Source: Chloroflexota bacterium (GTDB taxonomy: Bacteria; Chloroflexota; Anaerolineae; Promineifilales; Promineifilaceae). From it: a stretch of 64,000 nucleotides of DNA. Positions 37,607 through 45,638 of the stretch are shown one piece after another. Position numbers and translations under genes: made by a program. The stretch is from positions 25,301 through 89,300 of the forward strand of contig JAKEFB010000209.1 in NCBI GenBank assembly GCA_022616275.1, written 5' to 3'. Below the pieces are notes generated by a model that saw nothing but the letters and a program-made list of their open reading frames with translations, did not search any database and was not told the origin of the DNA. Position 1 is the stretch's first letter. Each line of letters opens with the position of its first letter.

Positions 37607-38450
37607 CAAGAGCTTTGTTGTTATTACCCTGGTCCTGGTGGCCTTGATCGTCTATTTGTTTGCCAGCGCCCCGCCTCCTCTGGCGGAAACAAGCTCCCCG
37701 ACTGCTACTATCCCGATCGAAACGGTTTTCACGATAGTGGAAGCGGAAAATGACGTGGTTCGGGGGCTGTGGACGCAGGAGATTGTTAGCGCCGGCAAAG
37801 AAGTGGGACTGGCTTTTAATGAAGAGTGGCGCAGCCGAGAGGTTGAAGCCGGACCACTGCCGGCGCTGTTTTTGCGAGAAACGGCCGGCAGCTTAGAAAG
37901 GAATCCTATCAGCCTGGGGCTATTTTTAGGCTCCGATTTTCCTATCAACGAAGCGAACCTTTTGGCCGGGCAGCAGGCTGAGATGTTCACGCGTATTCAA
38001 GGTACCCAGGAACCTCAATTTTTCTTTGCCGAAGACACGGGGTTATACGTTGCCATGTTTTCTGATGTGGCCATAACGGAAGGGTGTGTGAAATGTCACA
38101 ATGAGCATCGGCAGAGCCCGAAGAATGACTGGCAGTTAGGGGACGTAATGGGGGCGACGACATGGTCGTATCCCAAAGAAAGCGTGACTCTGGACGAGCT
38201 ACTGGCCATTATGGAGGCTCTTCGCCAGGGCGTCCGGGACGCTTACAGCGCTTACCTGGCCGAGGTGGAGACGTTTACCAATCGGCCGGAGATTGGCGAG
38301 AGGTGGCCGGCCGAGGGTTACTACCTGCCGTCAGTGGACGTGTTTATGGCTGAGGTCAGCCAACTGGCCTCAGCGCATTCGATGAATATGATTCTGGGTC
38401 TGGATAGCCAGCCAACGAGCTTTTACGTACAGGAGCAGACAACGAAATGA
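37599..38450 (+). CDS. Tll0287-like (DUF3365-type) monoheme c-type cytochrome
   Basis: 283 aa. N-terminal membrane anchor (about 6-23, VVITLVLVALIVYLFAS), then a PAS-like/Tll0287-type sensor or electron-transfer fold about 38-200 with one CVKCH heme site (163-167), and a helical C-terminal part. In this family the heme domain is often found with signalling or redox partners. The start codon overlaps the upstream cytochrome gene, with AAGGAGGG ten bases before it inside that gene, which indicates translational coupling. The following gene overlaps by 4 bases (ATGA). Together the three proteins bring five c-hemes, one c-heme and probably two b-hemes. The Tll0287 assignment is from memory of the fold's motifs. 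Confidence 0.75.
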   Translation: MSNKSFVVITLVLVALIVYLFASAPPPLAETSSPTATIPIETVFTIVEAENDVVRGLWTQEIVSAGKEVGLAFNEEWRSREVEAGPLPALFLRETAGSLERNPISLGLFLGSDFPINEANLLAGQQAEMFTRIQGTQEPQFFFAEDTGLYVAMFSDVAITEGCVKCHNEHRQSPKNDWQLGDVMGATTWSYPKESVTLDELLAIMEALRQGVRDAYSAYLAEVETFTNRPEIGERWPAEGYYLPSVDVFMAEVSQLASAHSMNMILGLDSQPTSFYVQEQTTK

Positions 38451-39004
38451 GTCTGAGAACAATGCCCAAGCTCTTCAGCAGGGCGAACGGCGACATTTTT
38501 CACTTACCTCGCCTGGCTCGATCCCCGGCGAACTTCCAATGGACGTGGAATGCCGTCGCCATTGTGTTGCTGGCCGCGTTTTTGTGGCAGGATGGATGGA
38601 ACTTTCAGTGGTCCTGGCTGCAACAGTTGCAGACCAAGGAGTGGTATAGATACCTTTCCGGTGTTGTGCTGATGATTTATATTGCCATACAATGGTTGTT
38701 GACTGTTGTGAGAGTGCGAGGCCGGACAGAGCTGGCCAAAGTTCATTATCGGCGGCACCAACGGGTCGGCGCGCTGGGGCCACTTTTCTTTTACGCCCAT
38801 TCATCAGAAATGGGTTATGCTTATGTGGCTGTGCTGAGTTCTGTCTTTTTTCTGAATCTTGCCGTCGGTCTACTTAACCCAACGGCGGTGAGGGTCAGAA
38901 GTCCCCAGTACAAATTCTGGTGGGTGGTTGGGCACGTGCTCTTATCTGTTTCGACGGCCGTCATTGCCGGCTATCACGCTTACGTGGCTTTCTACTATAA
39001 GTAG
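38447..39004 (+). CDS. Four-helix membrane cytochrome b-like protein
   Basis: 185 aa with four predicted transmembrane helices (about 31-49, 67-89, 124-143 and 157-183). Five histidines are notable: His100, His104, His118, His163 and His177. His104/His118 and His163/His177 are both 14 residues apart, the spacing that in cytochrome b561/ferric-reductase-type proteins places two axial ligands on one helix for two stacked b hemes. I infer a diheme b protein that moves electrons across the membrane, to or from the co-encoded c-type cytochromes. No NADH or flavin domain is present, so the cytoplasmic-side partner would be quinone or another protein. Starts in an ATGA overlap with the upstream gene. 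Confidence 0.6.
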   Translation: MSLRTMPKLFSRANGDIFHLPRLARSPANFQWTWNAVAIVLLAAFLWQDGWNFQWSWLQQLQTKEWYRYLSGVVLMIYIAIQWLLTVVRVRGRTELAKVHYRRHQRVGALGPLFFYAHSSEMGYAYVAVLSSVFFLNLAVGLLNPTAVRVRSPQYKFWWVVGHVLLSVSTAVIAGYHAYVAFYYK

Positions 39005-39179
39005 GGGTGTAGTTGTGTGGGGAGAGGTGGTGGTGCGGATGGGAGAGTGGGGACCCGGATCGGCAGGATTTACGGATTAGGGGGAGATGGGCATCTCTGG
39101 GGGATGGGGCATTCGCCCCTTTACTGGGGCTACGGTACAATACGCCGCTGATTTTGCCAGTACGGAAGAAGGAGAAGGA

Positions 39180-40124
39180 ATGCGTATCTTAATTACGGGC
39201 GGGGCTGGCTTCCTGGGGTCTCACCTCTGCGACCGTTTCCTGGCCGAGGGGCATACCGTTATTGCTATGGACAATATCATTACCGGCAATACGGACAATA
39301 TCGCCCACCTGGCCGGCCACGAGCGATTTTTATTTATCAAGCATAACGTCAGCAATTACATTTACGTGGATGGCCCGCTGGACGCCGTTCTGCACTTTGC
39401 CTCGCCGGCCAGCCCTAACGATTACCTGGAGCACCCAATTCCCACGCTCAAAGTAGGTTCGTTAGGCACGCTTAATGCTATTGGGCTGGCCAAGGGCAAG
39501 GGAGCACGCTTTTTACTGGCTTCGACTTCGGAAGTGTATGGCGATCCCGAGGTCAACCCTCAGCCGGAAAGTTATTGGGGCCACGTCAACCCGATTGGCC
39601 CGCGCGGCGTCTACGACGAAGCCAAGCGCTTTGCGGAGGCGATGACGATGGCTTATCACCGCTACCACGGCCTGGATACGCGCATCGTAAGGATTTTCAA
39701 CACCTACGGGCCGCGCATGAGGCTGAACGACGGCCGGGTGGTGCCTAACTTCATTTATCAAGCCCTCACCAGCCAAGCGCTGACCATTTATGGGGACGGC
39801 AGCCAGACCCGATCGTTTCAGTACTATACGGACCTGGTAGAGGGCGTGTACCGGTTGTTGATGTCGAGCGAGACCCGGCCGGTCAATATCGGCAATCCAG
39901 AGGAGATGAGTATCCTGGAATTTGCCGAGGCGGTGCTGGAGTTGACCGGCAGTAATTCGCCTTTGACCTTTATCCAGCCGACCGACAACCGGATGATTGA
40001 CGACCCGCGGGTGCGACGGCCAGACATCAGCCGGGCCCGGGAGGTGTTGGACTGGGAGCCAAAAGTGGGCCTGGCCGATGGCCTGGCGGAGACAATTGCC
40101 TACTTCCGCAACCGGGTGTTGTAA
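39180..40124 (+). CDS. UDP-glucuronate decarboxylase (UDP-xylose synthase)
   Basis: 314-aa extended short-chain dehydrogenase. NAD-binding GGAGFLGSH (8-16), catalytic STSEVYGDP and YDEAKR (YxxxK) with the family-typical [20 protein letters not shown] between, then [10 protein letters not shown] and substrate-binding DLVEG. These match UXS, which oxidises and decarboxylates UDP-glucuronate to UDP-xylose, better than 4,6-dehydratases. I choose ATG 39180, preceded by AGAAGGAGAAGG, because the usual UXS start is [11 protein letters not shown]; the longer frame from 39087 adds a non-homologous leader. TACAAT at 39136 may be its -10 box. First gene of a polysaccharide region. Confidence 0.9.
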   Translation: MRILITGGAGFLGSHLCDRFLAEGHTVIAMDNIITGNTDNIAHLAGHERFLFIKHNVSNYIYVDGPLDAVLHFASPASPNDYLEHPIPTLKVGSLGTLNAIGLAKGKGARFLLASTSEVYGDPEVNPQPESYWGHVNPIGPRGVYDEAKRFAEAMTMAYHRYHGLDTRIVRIFNTYGPRMRLNDGRVVPNFIYQALTSQALTIYGDGSQTRSFQYYTDLVEGVYRLLMSSETRPVNIGNPEEMSILEFAEAVLELTGSNSPLTFIQPTDNRMIDDPRVRRPDISRAREVLDWEPKVGLADGLAETIAYFRNRVL

Positions 40125-40163
40125 GGCCGAGGGCCGGATCGCGGACCGGGTTCAGAGGAGTAG

Positions 40164-41696
40164 ATGAGAATCAGCCTGGTGAAAGCGTATGGACCGGCCG
40201 GGTTGTGGCAGCCGTGGTGGCTGGCAGTTGCGGCGCTGGCGCTGGGGCTGGTCCTGGCTCAATTACCGTTGCCGCTGGCCGGCGGCCTGGTGGTTGGCGG
40301 GGCGGCCCTCCTGATGATTCTCATCCAGCCCCTGGCTGGCCTGGCCCTGGCTTTGCTGGCCGGGCCGCTTGGCGCGCTGGAAAATATCGCCCTGGGCCGC
40401 GGCCCGCTGGACAGTGGGCAGCTTTTACTGCTGCTAACGCTGGCAGCCTGGCTCGGCCGGGGCCTGGTACGCCGGCGGATCTTCCTCCCTCGAACGTGGC
40501 TGAACCTGCCCCTGGCCGTGTTTATTGGGGTGGCCGCGGTGAGTTTGCTGGGCGCGCCGTCGCTTCTTTTTGGTTTCTTTGAGTTGCTCAAGTGGCTGGA
40601 GATGGCGCTGGTGATGGTGATGGTGGTGGATGTGACAGGGGACAGGGGGGCAGGGGGCAGGGGAGCGGCGCATACATGCGCGCAGGGGCAGGGGAGTGGC
40701 GCATACATGCGCAGGGGGGCAGGGGAGGCCTGGCTGCTGTTGGGGATGATTCTGGCAGCGGGGTTGGGCCAGGCGTTGATTGGGGTATGGCAGTTTGGCT
40801 TGCGGGGGGATGGGCCGGAGCATTTTGTCATTCTCGGCCGTTTTTACCGGGCTTACGGGACGTTTGAGCAGCCGAATCCGTATGGCGGCTACGTGGGACT
40901 GAACGCAGCGCTGGCGCTGGGCGTATTGGCCGGCGGCGTGATGGGGTACTGGCGGGGCCGGAAGGAAGGTAACGCCGGCCGGGCAATGACCTGGGTGTGG
41001 TGGGCTTTTGTCGCTTTGTGCGCGGTGGCGATGACACTGGCTGTGGTCTTTTCCTGGAGCCGGGGGGCCTGGCTGGGTTTTGCCGTTGCCCTGGTTGTCC
41101 TGGCGTTGTTTTTGCCCCGGCGGCGCCGGCTGGGTGTGGCTCTGGTGGGCGTGGCGGCCGGGCTTTTTCTGGCGGGCAACGCTCTGGGCCTCGTGCCGGC
41201 TTCAGTTGCCGGACGGTTGAATAGTTTCAGCCAGGACTTGCGTTTTGGGGACGTACGTGGAGTGGACATTAACGACGCTAATTACGCGGTGCTGGAGCGG
41301 CTGGCCCACTGGCAGGCGGCCGTGGACATGGCTCGTGATGACGTCTGGCTGGGCGTCGGTTTTGGTAATTATGAGCCAGCTTATGCCGATTATGCCCTGA
41401 TTAACTGGCCTTACGCATTAGGCCACGCCCACAATTATTATCTGAATATCCTGGCCGAGAGTGGCGTGCTGGGCGCGGCGGCTTATTTCTTGTTTTGGGC
41501 GGCCGTTTTCTGGCAAACGATTCACCTGTTGGGACGGCTGGCCTGGCCACAGCGGGGACTGGCCCTGGGTTTACTGGCGGCCTGGACGGCGTTGTCGGTC
41601 CATCACCTGGTGGATAAGTTGTACGTCAATAACGTCTACGTTCACCTGGGGGCGATGTTTGGCTTACTGCAACTGTTGGAAAGGCGTCATGGCTAA
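40164..41696 (+). CDS. O-antigen ligase-like polytopic membrane protein
   Basis: 510 aa, about 11-12 transmembrane helices. The Wzy_C region shows VGFGNYEPAYADYAL and LGHAHNYYLNILAESGVLG (the His-Asn signature), as in O-antigen ligases and polymerases, which act on undecaprenyl-linked glycans outside the membrane. Start ATG 40164 with AGAGGAG. Residues about 158-186 (TGDRGAGGRGAAHTCAQGQG and on) are encoded by two copies of a roughly 33-base GC-rich repeat and sit in a loop between helices. The next gene, a GtrA-like protein, overlaps by 8 bases. With uxs upstream and GT4 downstream this forms a surface-polysaccharide operon. Confidence 0.8.
   Translation: MRISLVKAYGPAGLWQPWWLAVAALALGLVLAQLPLPLAGGLVVGGAALLMILIQPLAGLALALLAGPLGALENIALGRGPLDSGQLLLLLTLAAWLGRGLVRRRIFLPRTWLNLPLAVFIGVAAVSLLGAPSLLFGFFELLKWLEMALVMVMVVDVTGDRGAGGRGAAHTCAQGQGSGAYMRRGAGEAWLLLGMILAAGLGQALIGVWQFGLRGDGPEHFVILGRFYRAYGTFEQPNPYGGYVGLNAALALGVLAGGVMGYWRGRKEGNAGRAMTWVWWAFVALCAVAMTLAVVFSWSRGAWLGFAVALVVLALFLPRRRRLGVALVGVAAGLFLAGNALGLVPASVAGRLNSFSQDLRFGDVRGVDINDANYAVLERLAHWQAAVDMARDDVWLGVGFGNYEPAYADYALINWPYALGHAHNYYLNILAESGVLGAAAYFLFWAAVFWQTIHLLGRLAWPQRGLALGLLAAWTALSVHHLVDKLYVNNVYVHLGAMFGLLQLLERRHG
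40636..40722. repeat. In-frame GGGGAG-GGCGCATACATGCGC duplicated repeat
   Basis: Two near-identical copies of GGGGAGYGGCGCATACATGCGC, each with the small palindrome GCGCAT-AC-ATGCGC, separated and flanked by GGGGCA/GGGGGC runs. They lie inside the O-antigen-ligase-like gene without breaking it and look like an intergenic repeat captured by the gene. Confidence 0.7.
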
Positions 41697-42204
41697 TTTA
41701 TTTACCAGCTTTGCCGGCCGGCTGGGGATGAGCCCCAAGGAAGCCGAACGGTTTTTTAAGTTCCTGGCGGTGGGAACTCTGGGCTTTGTCATTGATTTTG
41801 GCATGCTGACCCTGTTGGTGGAGCTGTTTCACGTGCCGGAACGGGTGGCCAGCCTGACCGGTCTGCCAGAAACGGTTGGCCTGGTGCTGGCCAATACCGT
41901 TTCTTTTACGCTGGCTGTGCTTAGCAACTTTTCGTTTAATCGCTACTGGACCTACCCGGAGTCGCGCAGCAAGCGCAAGCGGGTGCAGTTGCCACAGTTC
42001 ACGCTGGTGAGTGTGATTGGGCTACTGTTGAATAATGCGATCCTGGCTCTGCTACATACGCCTTTTGACCGGTTGATGGTTGCAGTGAGCTTTTTCCCAG
42101 GCAGGATTAATGGTTATATACCGGCCAAGGTAGTGGCGACCATCGTGGTGCTTTTCTGGAATTTTTTTGTGAACCGGTATTGGACGTATAGCAACGTGGA
42201 GTAA
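41689..42204 (+). CDS. GtrA-like family membrane protein
   Basis: 171 aa with four predicted transmembrane helices. GtrA family pattern: KFLAVGTLGFVIDFGMLTLL in the first helix, LANTVSFTLAVLSNFSFNRYWTY between helices 2 and 3, and a second FFVNRYWTYSN at the end. GtrA proteins are thought to flip or move undecaprenyl-phosphate-linked sugars. Start ATG 41689 overlaps the stop of the O-antigen-ligase-like gene by 8 bases, indicating coupling. The longer upstream in-frame extension from 41461 overlaps that gene and has no homologous look. Confidence 0.85.
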   Translation: MANLFTSFAGRLGMSPKEAERFFKFLAVGTLGFVIDFGMLTLLVELFHVPERVASLTGLPETVGLVLANTVSFTLAVLSNFSFNRYWTYPESRSKRKRVQLPQFTLVSVIGLLLNNAILALLHTPFDRLMVAVSFFPGRINGYIPAKVVATIVVLFWNFFVNRYWTYSNVE

Positions 42205-42233
42205 GAGATTAGGGATTGAAGATTGGAGATTAA
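42205..42233. repeat. GATTAGGGATTGAAGATTGGAGATT repeat at a gene start
   Basis: A GATTGGAGATT-type repeat fills the 18-base gap after the GtrA-like gene and runs into the first codons of the glycosyltransferase gene, providing its TTG start. Confidence 0.55.
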
Positions 42234-43383
42234 GCGGATCGGGATAGACGTGACGGCGGCCGTGACCCAGGGAGGGGGGATCGGCCGGTACACGCGGGAG
42301 TTGGTGCGGGCGCTGACCCAGATTGGAGGGAAGTATCATTATCTCCTCTTTTCAGCCCGGCCGCCGGCCGCATTGCCTGTACCCGACCCTCTGCCAACGG
42401 GACCAAACATCAGTCATCGCCAGGCTCTCTTGAATGAGCAGTGGCTATACCGGTTGTGGTACAGGCTGCGGTTGCCGTTGCCGGTCCAATGGCTGGCCGG
42501 CCGGCTGGATCTTTTTCATTCGCCAGATTTTGTGCTGCCGCCGATCAGTGGCCGGATACGGGGCCGGATTCCAACGCTGCTGACTGTCCACGACCTCTCT
42601 TTCGTTCATTACCCGGAAACGTTCACTCCAGCACTGGTCAATTACCTGAATCGGGTGGTGCCCTGGTCGGTGCGGCGGGCCAGCCACATCCTGGCCGATT
42701 CGCAGGCGACGAAGGACGACCTGGTTCGCCTGTGGCAGACGCCGACGGAGAAGGTGACGGTGCTGTACAGCGGCGTCGGCCGGGAGTTCCGGCCGGTGAC
42801 AGAGGGTAAACAACTGGCGGCGGTGCGCAAGAAGTACGAACTGGGGCCGGCGCCTTATCTGTTGAGCGTCAGCACGCTCCAACCGCGTAAGAATTACCAG
42901 ATGCTTATCCGGGCTTTCCGGCCGGTGGCCGACACGCAGCCGCACAACCTGGTGATTGCCGGGGGGAAGGGCTGGCTGTACGAGGAGATGCTGGCCGAGG
43001 TCAAGGCCCAGGGGCTGGACGGCCGGGTGAAGTTTATTGGCTTTGTCGAAGACGCTGACCTGCCAGCCCTGTATAGCGACGCTAACCTGTTTGTCTTTCC
43101 CAGCCTGTACGAGGGCTTTGGCCTGCCGTTGCTGGAGGCGATGGCCTGCGGCGTGCCGGTGGTGACCTCGAACGCATCCTGCCTGCCGGAGGTGGCTGGA
43201 GAGGCGGCGGTGCAGCTCTCACCGCACGAGCCGGCCGCCTGGACGGGGGCGATGGTTCGCCTGCTGGGCAATCCGACGCAGCGAGCCAAGCTGGTGGCGG
43301 CCGGTTTTTTACAAGCCCGGCAGTTTACGTGGCACAAGGCGGCCAGGCAACTGTTGGAGATCTATCGGCGGTTGCTGGGTTAG
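42223..43383 (+). CDS. Glycosyltransferase family 4 (group 1)
   Basis: 386-aa GT-B fold retaining glycosyltransferase. N-terminal GIDVTAAVTQGGGIGRYTREL (glycine-rich acceptor-side loop), TVHDLSFVHYPE, then the donor-side domain LLSVSTLQPRKNYQMLIRAF, VKFIGFVEDADLPALY and the EX7E motif in SLYEGFGLPLLEAMACGVPVV. It transfers a nucleotide-activated sugar in the cytoplasm; donor and acceptor unknown. The start is problematic: the frame opens with TTG at 42223 inside a GATTGGAGATT repeat, with no good ribosome binding site, and the usual family start would be near the KRIGID codons. Fourth gene of the polysaccharide cluster, ending in another repeat of the same family. Confidence 0.88.
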   Translation: MEIKRIGIDVTAAVTQGGGIGRYTRELVRALTQIGGKYHYLLFSARPPAALPVPDPLPTGPNISHRQALLNEQWLYRLWYRLRLPLPVQWLAGRLDLFHSPDFVLPPISGRIRGRIPTLLTVHDLSFVHYPETFTPALVNYLNRVVPWSVRRASHILADSQATKDDLVRLWQTPTEKVTVLYSGVGREFRPVTEGKQLAAVRKKYELGPAPYLLSVSTLQPRKNYQMLIRAFRPVADTQPHNLVIAGGKGWLYEEMLAEVKAQGLDGRVKFIGFVEDADLPALYSDANLFVFPSLYEGFGLPLLEAMACGVPVVTSNASCLPEVAGEAAVQLSPHEPAAWTGAMVRLLGNPTQRAKLVAAGFLQARQFTWHKAARQLLEIYRRLLG

Positions 43384-43420
43384 GAGATTGGAGATTGGAG
43401 ATTGGGTTATTGGTTTTTGG
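43384..43420. repeat. GAGATTGGAGATTGGAGATT repeat after the GT4 gene
   Basis: Three tandem GGAGATT words directly after the stop codon, same family as at 35507-35551 and 55562-55626. Confidence 0.55.
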
Positions 43421-43455
43421 TGTATTGGTTATTTGGTTCCGGGAGGAGTGGGATG

Positions 43456-43484
43456 TTGCCGCAGCCGTACTCAGCTACTATAAT
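43456..43484 (+). promoter_or_regulatory. Sigma70-type promoter for the 116-aa protein gene
   Basis: TTGCCG (43456-43461), a 17-base spacer and TATAAT (43479-43484), about 50 bases before the ATG at 43536. Confidence 0.65.
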
Positions 43485-43535
43485 GCAAAAATCGAACCAC
43501 ACTGTAGCAAAAGGGTAAGGTAGAGGTAAGAGTTC

Positions 43536-43886
43536 ATGATACCAATTTATCGAACCGACGGGGAATGGGTGGCTATTTACGATAAGGGCCATATTTTTAA
43601 CGTGGATGGCGAGTGGATTGGTTTTGTCGCCGGCCGGGAGGTGTTTGATCCGGGTGGGCAATACCTGGGCTTCCTGAGCGACGATCAGCGGCTGCTGCGT
43701 AAACGCTCTTTAAGCAACGAACCGCCACACCGCCAGCCGCCGCCCCGACCGGAACGGCCGAAGATGCCGATCAATATGCCCCTAGCGCCGCTGATGCGCG
43801 AATTGCCGCACCAGATTATTGATATGTTTGACGAATATTACGACCGGCTGATGTACGTTTCTGAGACGCGGCCGGATATGGATTAG
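43536..43886 (+). CDS. Small protein with beta-hairpin repeats, function unknown
   Basis: 116 aa. The first 60 residues are a repeating beta pattern (EWVAIYDKGHIFNVDGEWIG, FVAGREVFDPGGQYLGFLSD), resembling the four-stranded sheet module seen in short proteins of unknown function. A Pro/Arg-rich linker (PPHRQPPPRPERPK) and a C-terminal helix (HQIIDMFDEYYDRLMYVSET) follow. Soluble, no signal peptide. Ribosome binding site AGAGGTAAGAG before ATG 43536, and a good promoter upstream. No function can be assigned. Confidence 0.65.
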   Translation: MIPIYRTDGEWVAIYDKGHIFNVDGEWIGFVAGREVFDPGGQYLGFLSDDQRLLRKRSLSNEPPHRQPPPRPERPKMPINMPLAPLMRELPHQIIDMFDEYYDRLMYVSETRPDMD

Positions 43887-43890
43887 GGTG

Positions 43891-43942
43891 GACGACAGAC
43901 GACGGACGATGGACGGCAACGCTTGACCTGTCGTCTGTCGTC
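43891..43942. repeat. GACGACAGACGA inverted repeat
   Basis: Arms 43891-43902 and 43931-43942 are perfect complements (12 bp) in the short gap before the thioesterase gene. Confidence 0.6.
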
Positions 43943-43964
43943 TGCTCGCGCCGGACGGGTGATC

Positions 43965-44432
43965 ATGGAGGGCAAGCGGCCGGGTGAATCGCGGGTGACG
44001 TTAACCCAGTTAATGGGACCGGGGTCGGCGAACACGCTGGGCAACGTGCATGGCGGTTACATTATGAGGCTGTGCGACGAGGCGGGCGGAATGGCGGCCA
44101 CCAAGCACGCTCGCCGCCCGGCGGTCACGGTGGCGGTGGATTCGATGACTTTCCATTCGCCGGTACACATTGGCAACCTGGTGACGGTCTCGGCCGAAGT
44201 GACCTGGACCGGCCGGAGTTCGATGGAAACGCGGGTAGTGGTGACGGCCGAGGACGTGCTATCCAGTCAAGTGACTCACACGAACACCGCTTATTTTGTT
44301 TACGTGGCCCTGGGCGACGACGGCCGGCCGACCCCGGTGCCGCCGATATTGTGCGAGACGGAAGAGGAGAAAGCCCGTTATGAGCGGGCGGCCGGCCGGC
44401 AGGCGCACCGGTTGAAGCAGCGCCATCTATAG
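43965..44432 (+). CDS. Hotdog-fold acyl-CoA thioesterase
   Basis: 155 aa. Hexameric-type acyl-CoA hydrolase of the YciA/BFIT class: LMGPGSANTLGNVHGGYIM with the conserved Asn-x-x-His-Gly-Gly, the catalytic-type Asp in RLCDEAGGMAA on the long helix, and VDSMTFHSPVHIGNLVTVSA followed by RSSMETRVVVTAE. It probably releases CoA from medium or short acyl-CoAs. I take ATG 43965, which gives MEGKRPGESRVTLTQLM, since the frame upstream to 43923 is coded by an inverted repeat. The chelatase-type ATPase gene follows within 20 bases, so they may be cotranscribed. Confidence 0.88.
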   Translation: MEGKRPGESRVTLTQLMGPGSANTLGNVHGGYIMRLCDEAGGMAATKHARRPAVTVAVDSMTFHSPVHIGNLVTVSAEVTWTGRSSMETRVVVTAEDVLSSQVTHTNTAYFVYVALGDDGRPTPVPPILCETEEEKARYERAAGRQAHRLKQRHL

Positions 44433-44450
44433 CGATTGGTTACTTTGATT

Positions 44451-45635
44451 ATGGCCAAGCCAGCTTCTAAGTTGTTAGAACTTTTGCAGGACTCTTCGCC
44501 GGCCCAGCAGACGCTGCGGGCGCGGGAGGTGGACCTGGGGCTGGCCGAGGTAGAGCCGTTTCCGTTCCTGGCGATTGTCGGCCAGGAGGAAATGAAGCTG
44601 GCCCTGATCCTGGCCGTCATCAATCCCCTGGTCGGCGGGGTGCTGTTGATCGGCTCGCGGGGGACGGCGAAGACGACGGCCGTGCGGGCGTTGACCGATG
44701 TGCTGCCGGCTCGTCGCCGCAGCCTGTGCCCGCACGGCTGTACGGAGGAGATCCTGGCCGAGGAGGGCATGGCCGGTCTTTGCGAGGATTGCGCCCGGAA
44801 GGTGGGCTATGGCGAGCCACTGACCATGGAAGACCGGGTGCGGATGGTGGAGTTGCCGCTGAACGCCCGTCTGGAGGACGTGGTGGGGGGAATCAACGAG
44901 CGGATTGCCCTGGAACAACAACGGGTGCGTCTGGAACGGGGCATCCTGGCCCAGGCTGACGGCAACATTCTGTATATTGACGAGGTCAACCTGCTGGACG
45001 ACGCCGTGGGCGACGCGATTTTGGACGCGGCCGGCCAGGGTTTTTACACGGTGCGGCGTGGCCCATTGAATCTGCGTTACCGCTCGCGTTTTGTTCTAAT
45101 TGGCTCGATGAACCCGGAGGAGGGCCGTCTGCGGCCGCAGATTATGGACCGCTTTGGGCTGCGGGCGGTGGTGCGCGGCCTGAGCGATCCGGAGATGCGC
45201 TACCGGGCTTACCAGCAGGCGATTAGTTATCGCCTCCACCCGGAACGGCTGTCCGGCGCTTATGCCGGCCAGACGCTGGCCCTGGCCGAGGAGGTGAACC
45301 AGGCTCAGCAACGGCTGCCGGGTGTTACGGTTGGCGACGTGGCCCGGGAAATAGGCCTGAAGTTGATCCAGCAACTAGGGATTGACTCCGGCCGGGCAGA
45401 GATTGCTCTGTTTGAAGCGGCGCGGGCGCACGCCGCGGCCGACGAGCGAGACACAACACTGCCGGAAGACGTACAGGCAGTAGCCCTGATTGCGCTGCGC
45501 CAGCGCCGCAGTGTGGCCCTGGAAGAGTTTTTCAAGGCCCAGGAGGGCGAGGATACCCGGCTGCGCAGCCTGCTGTCCGAGAACGGGCCAACTCCCAAGA
45601 AGACGAGGCGCCGTAACGTCCAGCAGGGGACGTAA
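44451..45635 (+). CDS. Magnesium-chelatase subunit I-type AAA+ ATPase
   Basis: 394 aa from ATG 44451 (399 if the TTG at 44436 is used). AAA+ ATPase of the BchI/ChlI class: FLAIVGQEEMKLAL, Walker A GSRGTAKTT (68-76), Walker B ILYIDEVN (173-180), sensor region VLIGSMNPEEGRLRPQIMDRFGL and the arginine segments of the C-terminal lid. A Cys cluster (Cys93, Cys97, Cys111, Cys114: CPHGC...CEDC) sits in the loop after Walker A and looks like a zinc or metal site. No BchD, BchH or CobN partner is adjacent, so it is an orphan whose metal-chelatase role is not shown. The next gene starts 3 bases after this stop codon. Confidence 0.85.
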   Translation: MAKPASKLLELLQDSSPAQQTLRAREVDLGLAEVEPFPFLAIVGQEEMKLALILAVINPLVGGVLLIGSRGTAKTTAVRALTDVLPARRRSLCPHGCTEEILAEEGMAGLCEDCARKVGYGEPLTMEDRVRMVELPLNARLEDVVGGINERIALEQQRVRLERGILAQADGNILYIDEVNLLDDAVGDAILDAAGQGFYTVRRGPLNLRYRSRFVLIGSMNPEEGRLRPQIMDRFGLRAVVRGLSDPEMRYRAYQQAISYRLHPERLSGAYAGQTLALAEEVNQAQQRLPGVTVGDVAREIGLKLIQQLGIDSGRAEIALFEAARAHAAADERDTTLPEDVQAVALIALRQRRSVALEEFFKAQEGEDTRLRSLLSENGPTPKKTRRRNVQQGT

Positions 45636-45638
45636 GGC

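Noticed and set aside
39087-39179. N-terminal extension of UDP-glucuronate decarboxylase
   Set aside because: The family normally starts at [11 protein letters not shown], and the best ribosome binding site is right before ATG 39180.
41461-41688. 76-residue N-terminal extension of the GtrA-like protein
   Set aside because: It is Trp/Arg/Cys-rich and overlaps the upstream gene in another frame; ATG 41689 gives the normal start.
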